From Alnus glutinosa (lineage: Eukaryota; Streptophyta; Magnoliopsida; Fagales; Betulaceae), in contig NC_084892.1 in the NCBI RefSeq assembly GCF_958979055.1, positions 253,001 through 317,000 of the forward strand: a stretch of DNA of 64,000 nucleotides. Direction: 5' to 3'. The translations under genes were made by a program, and so were the position numbers. Each line of letters opens with the position of its first letter. The stretch's first letter is position 1. This document shows positions 12,228 through 22,685 of this stretch, one piece after another. A model generated the notes under the pieces. The model was not told the DNA's origin. It saw only the letters and a program-made list of their open reading frames with translations, and ran no database searches.

Positions 12228-13513
12228 GGAAAAGACAAGGAGCACACGCAGCAGATACAACCACAGCTAGCGCAACGCCAAGGCCACCGCCATCATCACC
12301 ATTTTAACATTACCCACATTTACTCACCCCACACGTTCCATTTCTCTCTGTTATCACATGAAAACACTACCAAAGAGAGAGCTCCACCTAATCGGTTTTC
12401 ATCTCATCTAAAAATCCACTTTCGCCTTCTCATCGGTATGTGTGCGTACGTTTACTGAAGACCAAGAGGAAGATCCGAGCGCGATCGGTCGGGTTTTCTT
12501 CAATCGGGCTGCGTGCGTGCGTGTTTTCGGCTCCGATCGTCCTGGTTTTTGCTGTTTCCGGTCATCGATCTGTGAGTGCTTTGTTTTTTTTATTTTATTT
12601 TTAAATAGATTTTCTTCATCGTTCATTTTACTGTTGAGCTCGCTTTTAGTGATCGGGTTGTATATTTTTTTTAAATATTGGAATTTTATGCGGCTGAAGG
12701 ATCGGATTAGAGACCTCAAGTTTGTAATAGAAATGTGATTGCTTTTATTTTTATTTTAAATGTTTCCGTTTTATTCATTTTGATGAATGTCATTGATCAA
12801 AATTTATTTTTCCATTCAGTTTGTTGATGTAGTTTTGTTGTGCTTGAATCTTGATCAACTGTCAAAAACATTTTTTTTTTCAATATAGTTTCATAAGTTA
12901 ATGTGTATATATCAAATTCTTATTAGATTTGTTTTTAGATGCATATAGGTGCATTGGCTTTTTTTATTGGTTGATTGTCAGGAAAATAAGCTTTTGGGGT
13001 ATATTTACCGAAAATAGATCTTTCTTTGGTATCTATTGCTTTTTCAGTACGCTACTTTTCTTTCTATTGCTCTCTGATCCTCTACAAGACAGCAACTGAG
13101 GTAGCCCTTTTTCCTTCTTTTGTTTTTGCCTCTTTTGTTCGTTTTTTTTTTTAATATATATATATATTTTATCTATGCATTCATCATAATCTTTGCAATG
13201 CAAAATCTATTAGATATTTATTAAAGAAAAGAATTATGTAATGTGATTTTCTTGCAAAAGAGTGTATTTAAGGTCGTATTTTTGTTGTTTAAATGGCTTT
13301 CCTTCTATGGGTTTATCTAACTTAACTAGTGCAATGTGTTATTTTTTTACTGACTTTATTTTTCGGTATTTGGCAGCAGAAGATCTTAAGTGATCTGGGG
13401 CTACGCCTTTTTATTTTTTCAACAAATTCTAATTGCTCAATTAAAAAAAAAGATCTGAAAGGGATTTTGCCATTAAGGTGAACTGAGTTGAATGTGATGT
13501 GCATGGGGTGAGG
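11504..13513. other. Promoter and 5' leader region of the MUT9-like kinase gene
   Basis: A MITE-like fragment lies near 11545-11640. The leader probably starts around 12250-12400 after a (GA)n tract and has a donor near 12570 (ATCGATCT|GTGAGT). An acceptor near 13380 (GGCAGCAG) would make a 5'-UTR intron of about 0.8 kb. These sites are inferred from motifs only. Confidence 0.4.
12191..12224. repeat. (GA)n microsatellite upstream of the kinase gene
   Basis: About 17 GA units in the presumed promoter/leader of the plus-strand kinase gene. Such tracts are common near plant transcription starts. Confidence 0.95.
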
Positions 13514-16500
13514 ATGCCAGAGTTGAGAAGCGGAGCCCGGAGATTAAAGCGGGTTGATGATCTTTACCCTACCCCACAACCAATCGATCAAGGAGAAAAT
13601 TGGTTACTGCCTGCTCAAAACAGGACCAGAAGGAGAGTTGGTGCTGGAAGAGGACGAGGTGGTGGTAATGCTGCAGCTGTAGCAAAAGGGACTTCACCGG
13701 CAATACCAACTAGGCCAACTGCAGCAGGTAGAGGCCGGGGCATTAGATTGATAGATTTAGACCCAGAACCCTGTGAGGTTCTTCCTGAAGCTGTTGCTTT
13801 AGGAGTGGCAGCAGAACCCCTTATTAATCAAGTGGAGGTAGTGGCAGATATAGGTGTCGGAATGGAGGGCGGAAGTGCTGAGAAAGTAAATGGGGTTGAG
13901 GAGGAAGCAAGCGCAACTCCTGTTCCTGAAAGGGTATGTCCTGTTTACTTATTACTCTTTTTGGCTTCATTAGTATCTTTTGAAATGTCATATCTTGAGC
14001 ATGTATATGCAGTAATGTGGTTGCTATTTTTAGCAATAGAAATATTATGACTACTTAATTCCTGTTATATTATATTTAGATGACTATTATTGTCAGGATA
14101 TAATACTTGTCACTCTCCATCGTTTTTACACCACTCATCATACTGACGTGGAATGGGCTGTTTAAAAATAATGAGATGATAAAATAACATTCAAAATCGT
14201 TGGGTATGTTTGTTAATGTATTTGTCTTGAGAACAAAAAAACAAAAAAGAGAAAACAAAAACTTTAATAAACATGACCCTTGTGTCACGTCACTCTGCGG
14301 CTAACTCGGTTACCTCAGGTAGCATTACCTTTGTTGTGATGGTTTCTGATCAGTGAATCTCTTGTTGTCTGGTTATTCATACCAAAGGAGTCTCACATTG
14401 ATATGGCCATTATGTTGTTGTGTGCAGGTAAAAGTAGGTAATTCTCCTGTATATAAGATAGAAAAGAAGTTGGGTAAGGGCGGTTTTGGCCAAGTCTATG
14501 TTGGCAGAAAGGTAAGTGGTGGCACCGATGCTGACTCGATTGAGGTAAGACCTCGGACTTCAATCTCTCTCTCTCTCTCTCTCTCTCTCCCCCCCCCCCC
14601 CATTTTTTTAGGACTCTCAAGAGTGAACCGCAGGAGATGTGATGGCTTAAAGGTTCTTTTCACAGGTCGCATTGAAGTTTGAGCACCGAAATAGTAAGGG
14701 TTGCAATTATGGCCCTCCTTACGAGTGGCAAGTGTATAAGTAAGTTGTGTCTCTTTACTCTCTGGATAGGCTTATCAAGGCTATATTTGTTAAGCTTTAA
14801 ATGTTTTGAATTAATTATCTGATTCTTGCCTATCTTCTCTTTGCCTTCCTGTTTTCATTGGGATATTAAAAAGTACGTTAAATGGATGTTATGGAATTCC
14901 TTGGGTTCATTACAAGGGTCGCCAAGGAGAGTTTTACATTCTGGTGAGATTTGATTTGGAGCTCCTTATGGTCAGGATTTCCAAACTTGTGTCTGACGGA
15001 GATTACTATATATCAGGTCATGGACATTCTCGGGCCTAGTCTCTGGGATGTTTGGAATTCTCTTGGCCAAACGTAAGATATTGACTCTCTCCCTTACCAA
15101 TGAATACACTATTCTGTTATTCTATATCTATTATTATTGTTATTTTAAATTCTGCCTTTTTGTTCGGTTTATATCTGCAACAGGATGTCGCCAAATATGG
15201 CTGCTTGCATTGCAGTGGAGGCAATATCAATTCTTGAGAAGCTTCACTTGAAGGGGTAGGTCCTGATGCTTTCATTCTTCTTATGTTCCACCCTGTTGTC
15301 GTCTCTGTTTGTCAAAGTTGCAACTAATTTCCAATTATAAATTTTCATCCTGTTCATGAACTAGGTTTGTGCATGGAGATGTGAAGCCAGAGAACTTCTT
15401 ACTTGGTCAGCCTGGAACACCTGAGGAGAAGAAGCTATATCTTATAGATCTTGGTTTGGGTATGTTGTCCTTTTTGAAGTCTTTCATCCCTACTACTGTG
15501 TGTTCTTCCCATAGTGTCTATGTTAGGTGCATTCCATAATGCTGTGAGTTCCCCTTTCTTTTTTTTTTTTCCTCCTGCCATGATTTTCAAGTTTTTTAGA
15601 TTAAAGATCCTCGCCTTATGTTTGATTCACCCCTAGAGAAAAGAAAAGAAGAGAATTTATAGTTTTTTTTCTTTTGAAAAAAAAAAATTGTTTGGTTTGT
15701 CAAGGGGGAGAGAAAAGAAAAGGTGAGGGAAACATGTCAACATTTTCCTAATGGACCCTCCAAAAATTTCTGTCCAAATAGGCGAGATTTTGAGAGAGCT
15801 AGGTAGAATAGCGATATTTATTAAAAATTCAGTTGCTTTCTTGCTATTACCAAACAAGGGAAAATAATTTCCATAATTTTCTTTTCTCTTCTTTTCTTCA
15901 CTTTTATCTTCTCTATTAGAATGTCAATCAAGCAAACTGTTAGTATTTATTTCTGGTGCCATTAACACACTTCTATTACAGCATCCAAATGGAAAGATGC
16001 ATCATCTGGTCAACATGTTGAATATGATCAGAGGCCTGACATATTCAGGTTTGTAGGTTGTATGCTATTCCCTATAATATGCTCAATTCTATACATTCAA
16101 TGCATATCTCTTTTGGCAGGGGAACAATAAGGTATGCGAGTGTACATGCACATTTAGGTCGGACAGGGAGTCGAAGGGATGATCTCGAATCATTAGCTTA
16201 CACATTGATATTTCTCATAAAAGGAAGGTTGCCTTGGCAGGGATATCAGGTACCTTTTGTTATGTTGCTTGGACACGTTAATCTTGAGCTTTTGTTTAAT
16301 CTGATATCTTTCTTTTTTATTATTTTGTTGTTTTGAAATTTACAGGGCGATAACAAGAGTTTTCTTGTTTGTAAGAAAAAGATGGGGATTTCTCCAGAGT
16401 TGATGTGCTGCTATTGTCCAGCCCCTTTCAAGCAGTTCCTTGAAGCTGTTACTGAGATGAAATTTGACGAGGAGCCAAATTATTCCAAGCTGATATCGCT

Positions 16501-19500
16501 TTTCGAAAGCCTGATTGAACCATGCACACAATTAAGACCAATAAGAATTGATGGAGCTCTTAAGGTTACTGTCATCCTCACATGCGCGCGCGTGCACACA
16601 CATTTTATCTATCTATCTACATATTGCGTGTATATATATGTCTACACACATAGCTACATACATACATTCATATATGTAAGCGTATGTGTGCGTGTGTCTT
16701 GAGTTGGATTGCATATTTGGCTTCTTACCTATTTTCTATCGTATTCTGCATAAATAGGTTGGGCAAAAGCGTGGGAGATTGCTTATAAATTTGGAAGAAG
16801 ATGAGCAACCAAAGAAAAAAGTGCGATTAGGTAGTCCTGCTACCCAGTGGATTTCAGTGTATAATGCACGTCGCCCCATGAAGCAGAGGTAAATTTACAT
16901 CCCAATTTAATTTGACATGTTCTGGTTTATGACCTACTTGCTGATATTTTAGTGTTTCTCATAAAATATTGTTATATATCTGTCCTGTTTTAAAGTTTTG
17001 GACTGAAATTGCTGCATGGTGGTAACATATGTTGGTACTTTTTTTTTTCTTTTCTCCACAGCTTCCACCGTATTTCATTAGTACTGTACATTTTTCTGGT
17101 GTGTGTGTGTGTACATACACACTTTATTCTTGGTAATGGTGGATATTATTGCAATAGAGAAAGGTATTGGATGGTAAAGCAATTAATTATATAGCGAAAG
17201 GCAAGAGGCCTACTATAAAAAGTTATATAATGGGCCTTCGCTTATGATTTGCTTTTCATAACTAAAGATTCTCAGAGAAAGTTTCTTGGCTATCTAGTTT
17301 TTTAATTTTGAAACTAATTACGTAATAAATTTCATACATATTGTATTGTAAGGAAATCCTCCATCTTGTTTCTTGTTTCCCCTTGTTGGATTTTTTTCTT
17401 GTCAAATATGTCTGTGTGACCGATATGTGCATCTAAGCATACTTGTTTGGAGCTTGAATGCAATAGGATTGTCAGTTTTGTCTCAGAAAGTAAATATGTT
17501 CTATGTTTGAAATTAGCAATGTTTCTCTAAATGGCGGGGTTTTAAATTTCCTGAGGACCAAGTCAAATAATGAGATTTACACAAGCTTTATTACATTGAC
17601 AATCCCTTATTGGCTCCAAGAAAGAATGAAAGACAGCGTCCCCGAGAAATAGATTGAAGACCTCGGGTGCTTGGCTTTAGTAGCTGAGAGTAGTCTTGGA
17701 AAGAACATGTTGAAATTTCCTATCTTATTGGATGCACTGGCTGGTCCAGGGATTCTTTTTCATGGCACTAAAAATTTGTCGGATTGCAGATATCACTACA
17801 ATGTAGCAGATACAAGGCTGCGTCAGCACATAGACAAGGGTAATGAAGATGGATTACATATCAGCTGTGTGGCCTCCGCAACAAATCTCTGGGCCCTTAT
17901 AATGGATGCTGGAACGGGTTTCACTTCCCAGGTGTACGAGTTGTCGCCAGTATTCCTGCATAAGGTTGTTATTTAGGAAGCGTTGGTTGCTATCATCTTT
18001 TGGAGTGTGTATATGTGTAGATTAATTGACTGTATTACTATGTTTGGATTCTCATCAGGACTGGATTATGGAACAATGGGAAAAGAATTTCTATATCAGT
18101 TCAATTGCTGGTGCAACTAATGGGAGTTCCTTGGTTGTTATGTCCAAAGGTTAGTAACTACCTACGCTATCTAGAATTATATATCACGTGTATGGATATA
18201 GCTGAAATTAAATATGTGTTTGTATGTGTGTGTGTGTATTTGTAAGCAATCTTCCTCCCTATTTTTCATTTCTTGTCTATTTCAATTTGATGCTACACAT
18301 TCACTTAGTGCCTTCAATATAGACTATATCACTAGTCAATGGTGCAGTCAGTGTCTTTGTTGCCTTGGCCAAGTTTTTTCAAGCAGTTTGTCGCGTATTG
18401 TTTTCAGTTGGTGCTATGTCTGGAATTTTCATTTCTTGTCTTGTCCTGTATTGTCTTGTGCACTATATCTTTAAGCAGCATTCTCATTTTGGTATGGTTA
18501 TTTTATCTTGTTTCTTGATAGGCCTAAAGTGTTATATCTTTAGCGTGCTTAGTCTTATTACCATCTTATAGAATGCCTCCTTGTCAAAATTCGTGTTTAA
18601 GTGGGTGTCCATTAGACAAGCCACACTCCAAAAGATTCTTTATTCATTTCATGTAATTTTTATGTCAACAACTGTTCAGTTGAATAGTTGATATTCATTA
18701 AAAAAAAATAAAAACTGTTCAGTTGATACCTCTTTGAAGAAATTTTGAAGTAGGGTTTTTGCTCCATAGTAGCTAGTAAGTACGGCTAGTCTGGCTTCAC
18801 TCAGCTGGGGGCTCTCAGGCATGCCCGCAGGTGGTTTACTAGGACTCGGGTCCGCCACAGCTCTGTTATGTATAACCAGCTAATTTGATTTGTTTATCAA
18901 TGATAACAAGAAATATTGAAATTATCTATTTTTGAGGGGCTTGCATCTCAAACTCTTTTTGATTGGTAAATTTGAACTTGAGACCTTACCCAATGTCATC
19001 TCAACTTACCACCTGAGGCAACACCCTACAACACTTGAAATCCTTAATCTTGTTGTCACTGAAATAAATGCTGCATCTTTGAATTTATGAAATAGTTTTC
19101 ATGTTTACTACTTATCACAAACTTTCAAATTTCAATTATGATGTTTATCTGTACTTCTAGATTATGCAAGTTTGGATTCAACCCAGGATTTGCTGGGGCC
19201 TGTCATTGCCAATCCTTGCCTTAGAAGTTAAAATTGACTAGGATCTTGTCCCAAAATTGATTAACAAAACTCATCCCTTGTTCGATGTATTACTTTTCTC
19301 CTTCAATGGCCAATTTCCTAGGCATGCCGTTAATTGTCTCATGTGTTTCCTATATTTTGCAGGAACTACTTACACTCAGCAATCTTACAAAGTTAGTGAA
19401 TCTTTTCCTTTCAAGTGGATAAATAAGAAGTGGAAAGAAGGTTTCCATGTTACATCCATGACAACTGCTGCCTGCCGCTGGGGTGTTGTAATGTCCAGGA

Positions 19501-19995
19501 ATGCTGGATTTTCTGATCAGGTAAGACTTCCTGTCAAGTCAAGTTTTCAAGCCTTGATGAATGTATGAACATCATTTTTTTTTAATGCTTCTTTTGGTTT
19601 TCGCTGATTCATGTCTTCCTCTTGTTCCTTAATGATTTATTGGTGCAAGGTTGTGGAGCTTGATTTTTTGTATCCAAGTGAAGGAATTCATCGGCGATGG
19701 GAAAGTGGTTATAGGATAACATCTATGGCTGCTACTGCTGATCAAGCAGCCTTTATACTGAGCATACCAAAGCGTAAATTGATGGATGAAACTCAAGAAA
19801 CTCTGCGTACCTCTGCCTTCCCAAGCACCCATGTAAAGGTAGGTGCATGCCCCTTTTTGCTTTGCCACCTCTCATAAAAGTAGTTCAATGGGTTGGGCCC
19901 TGATCTTGACTTCGCTATCCAATCCTTTTATGCAGGAGAAATGGTCCAAAAATCTCTACATTGCTTCAATATGTTACGGACGGACTGTTTGCTAA
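13514..19995 (+). CDS. MUT9-like / photoregulatory protein kinase (casein kinase I-like)
   Basis: Sixteen coding exons join in phase to 707 aa: 13514-13933, 14428-14544, 14666-14739, 14874-14943, 15017-15072, 15184-15255, 15365-15459, 15982-16048, 16120-16249, 16346-16564, 16758-16888, 17790-17964, 18059-18149, 19363-19520, 19650-19838, 19936-19995. ATG 13514 gives the family start [10 protein letters not shown]. Residues 1-140 are a basic, RG-rich, disordered tail. The kinase domain follows: glycine loop GKGGFGQ (156-162), VALK lysine 183, catalytic loop HGDVKPEN (273-280), and DLG at 298-300 in place of DFG, as I recall for this family. Next comes a basic stretch ([15 protein letters not shown]), possibly nuclear localising, and the conserved C-terminal half ending [12 protein letters not shown]. 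Arabidopsis MLK/PPK relatives are nuclear and phosphorylate histone H3 Thr3, phytochrome-interacting factors and cryptochrome. The gene looks intact. Confidence 0.95.
14564..14601. repeat. (CT)n plus C-run in intron 2 of the kinase gene
   Basis: A CT run followed by about 13 C, lying between the donor at 14545 and the acceptor at 14665. The branch/polypyrimidine region further downstream remains intact. Confidence 0.9.
18670..18726 (+). mobile_element. Ultra-short retroposon tail with 14-bp target-site duplication, in kinase intron 13
   Basis: AACTGTTCAGTTGA occurs at 18670-18683 and 18713-18726. Between the copies lie only 29 bases ending in an A-rich tail (ATATTCATTAAAAAAAAATA). This fits an extremely 5'-truncated retroposon inserted by target-primed reverse transcription on the plus strand. 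Confidence 0.6.
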
Positions 19996-21244
19996 TTGGT
20001 GGAGTGTATCTTTTGCTACATGGCTCCAAAGAAGACGCGAGTCAATTTTGAAGGCTGAGAGGGTTTCTAAGGCTTGATTTGGAGATAGGTGGGTTAGCTT
20101 TCTCATACAGGTGAAAGAAAATCGAGGCTTCCCTTATATGAATGTAAAGATGAAAAGGTCAAAGAAAAGAATCGAGTTGGAAAGCAATGTACCCTTAACC
20201 AACCCGATCTAATGGGAGTAAACACCATGTTAAAAACATACATACAGTGGTAGTAACCGGCCAAATTGCAGCCAAAGTTGTGCTTTATAATATTCAATGT
20301 GTTTTAAATTATTTTCAATGGAAAACAAAAATCCTGTAAGTTGATTGCAGTGTTGTTGCATCAGAGCGGCCTGAGATTTCTGTGTAGTCATACACGCACG
20401 GATGTGAAATTTGAACGGATTTTTTTTTGGGTAATTACATATAAATGCAAAACTCGGTGCTCAAGACTAATTAAGAGTTCATTTGGCTTTGCAATTTGAC
20501 AGAAGTGAATCATTTTCAAAAAAATTATGGTTTGAAAATGTAGAAAATTCTGTGTTTTTAAATCGTAAGCAAGAGAATTCATTTAAAAATGCACGGTATA
20601 AATTGAGAAACAACCCCATGCCTGGCAACAAAGAACCAGTTTGCACTATCAACAGGAGAGATTAAAATGGCCTTGTAGATGGTTTTGTGCAAATTTAAAC
20701 CATCAAATGACCCAAGTCTTGCCAAGCTCTAGTGGTAGGAGGAAAGTTGCATTTGAGAAGCATAATTAGATACGGAATTGTACTCGGTTAATTCTCCATT
20801 CTGAGTGGTTGCTGCCTTTACCATTTGGGACTGGCCCTGACTCCTGAGACATACATGCATATAAGAAAAAGGCTCCATTTTGAGTGTCTCATTTCTGTAG
20901 TCTCTTCTTTAGTTATTTTGTGTGTTTTAACTCCTTTACTTCAACTAATATCAATTAGGATCAGATCCTCTGAAACAAAATAGAATCTCGACCTTAAAAT
21001 TGAGAGGATCCCTGTCCATTTAATTGATAAACACGGTATTAATCGGCAAATTTTCACGCTGATAACTTAGCCAAATGAAAGCATTTTCGCCTTGTTTTTT
21101 TTTAATTGTTTTTTGTTTTTGTTTCTTGTAGACCTATCCTTGATAGGAAAAGGACCCCTTTGTAATTGTATTCCTTTATTTTCGGTTTGTTTCCTTTGTT
21201 TTGTTTTCTCTTGTTTGTTTCCCCGTATTTTAGTCTTCTTTATT
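19996..21244. other. Kinase 3' flank and intergenic DNA
   Basis: The first few hundred bases are presumably 3' UTR. No gene is seen. There are A/T-rich tracts and a T-rich stretch (21090-21230) just before the fold-back element. Confidence 0.4.
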
Positions 21245-21969
21245 TAAAAATAAGGGATAAATACCCATTGGTACCTGAGTTTTACGTGTTTTTAAATTTA
21301 GTACCTCAGTTTTGTTTAGTATCATAGGTGGTACCTGAATTAAGGGTAAAAACCCATTTGGTACCTCTGTTAGATTTTCCGTCCAAATTTTAACGCCTCG
21401 CCACGTGTCAACCGCTGAGGTTGACACGTGGCACTACATAAAAAAAAATTAAAAATTAAAAATTAAAATATTTAGAAAATGATTAAAAATAATAAAATTT
21501 TAAAAAAAAAATTAAAAAAAGAAAAAAGAAGAGGGGTGGCTGAGCCACCCCCTTGGCCACCATGGGGGTGGCCGGCCACCCCATTTTGGCCAAGGAGGTG
21601 GCCCAGCCCTATGGGGTGGTTCGGCCACCCCACAGTTGAAAAAAAAAAAAATAAATAAATTTTTTTGAAGGGTTTTGGCCCTAGGGGGTGGTTCGGCCAC
21701 CCTCTAGGGCCACGGGGGTGGTTCGGCCACCCCCAGACTGGCCGGACTGGGGGTGGCCGAACCACCCCCGTGGCCCTAGGGGGTGGTTCGGCCACCCCCA
21801 AGGGCCAACCCTCAATTTTTTTTGAAGGGTTTTGGCCCTAGGGGGTGGCCGAACCACCCCCTAGGGCCACGGCGGTGGTTCGGCCACCCCCAAGGGCAAA
21901 CCCTCAATTTTTTTTTGAAGGGTTTTGGCCCTAGGGGGTGGTTCGGCCACCCCCTAGGGCCAAAACCCT

Positions 21970-22008
<39 letters not shown>

Positions 22009-22471
22009 CAACTGTGGGGTGGCCGAACCACCCCATAGGGGGTGGTTCGGCCACCCCAGACCGGTCAGACCGGCCAAGGGGGTGGCTGGGCCACATCCTT
22101 GGCCAAAATGGGGGTGGCCGGCCACCCCCATGGTGGCCGGCCACCCCCATGGTGGCCAAGGGGGGTGGCTCAGCCACCCCTCTTCTTTTTTCTTTTTTTA
22201 ATTTTCTTTTTTAAAATTTTATTATTTTTAATCATTTTCTAAAGATTTTAATTTTTAATTTTTAATTTTTTTTTTATATAGTGCCACGTGTCAACCTCAA
22301 CGGTTGACACGTGGCGAGGCGTTAAAATTTGGACGAAAAATCTAACAGAGGTACCAAATGGGTTTTTACCCTTAATTCAGGTACCACCTATGATACTAAA
22401 CAAAACTGAGGTACTAAATTTAAAAACACGTAAAACTCAGGTACCAATGGGGTATTTATCCCTAAAAATAA
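21245..22471. mobile_element. Mutator-like fold-back element (non-autonomous) with 9-bp TSD
   Basis: The termini GGGATAAATACC (from 21254) and GGTATTTATCCC (to 22462) are inverted copies, and TAAAAATAA flanks both ends (21245-21253 and 22463-22471). A 9-bp duplication with very long terminal inverted repeats (roughly 400 bp per arm, including GTTGACACGTGGC words near the inner end of the AT-rich part) points to a Mutator-like element. The interior (about 21536-22180) is a GC-rich array of small palindromes of the type GGGTGGTTCGGCCACCCC. Direct copies of TTGAAGGGTTTTGGCCCTAG lie near 21664, 21823 and 21916, and an inverted one near 21953. There is no transposase; open frames in it are translations of the palindromes. 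The arms are still nearly complementary, so insertion looks fairly young. Confidence 0.85.
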
Positions 22472-22605
22472 AATAAAAACCCGCATTGTGAACCCGACCT
22501 AGTGACCAACTCCGACTCACACAGCTGGACCAGTCAGTCATTTAACATAAGTCGGGGAGGGTAGTTGAGTCATTTCAAGCACGAATCAGGCAATACAAAA
22601 CATCA

Positions 22606-22619
22606 AAACCCTAAACCCT
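22606..22619 (+). promoter_or_regulatory. Telo-box in the GAR1 promoter/leader
   Basis: AAACCCTAAACCCT, a double telo-box, lies 67-80 bases upstream of the GAR1 ATG. Telo-boxes are typical of plant ribosomal-protein and nucleolar-protein genes and fit co-regulation with ribosome biogenesis. Only about 220 bases separate the ATG from the upstream fold-back element. Confidence 0.65.
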
Positions 22620-22685
22620 GAGGCACCCGTAACGTGAGCAGTCGCTTCTTCTGCTTTCTTCAAATCTCAGCTCAATCTGTGAACA

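Noticed and set aside
21472-22242. Several long overlapping open frames on both strands (Pro/Trp/His- and Gly-rich)
   Set aside because: They are translations of the palindromic repeats of the fold-back element; both strands look alike and no transposase motif is present.
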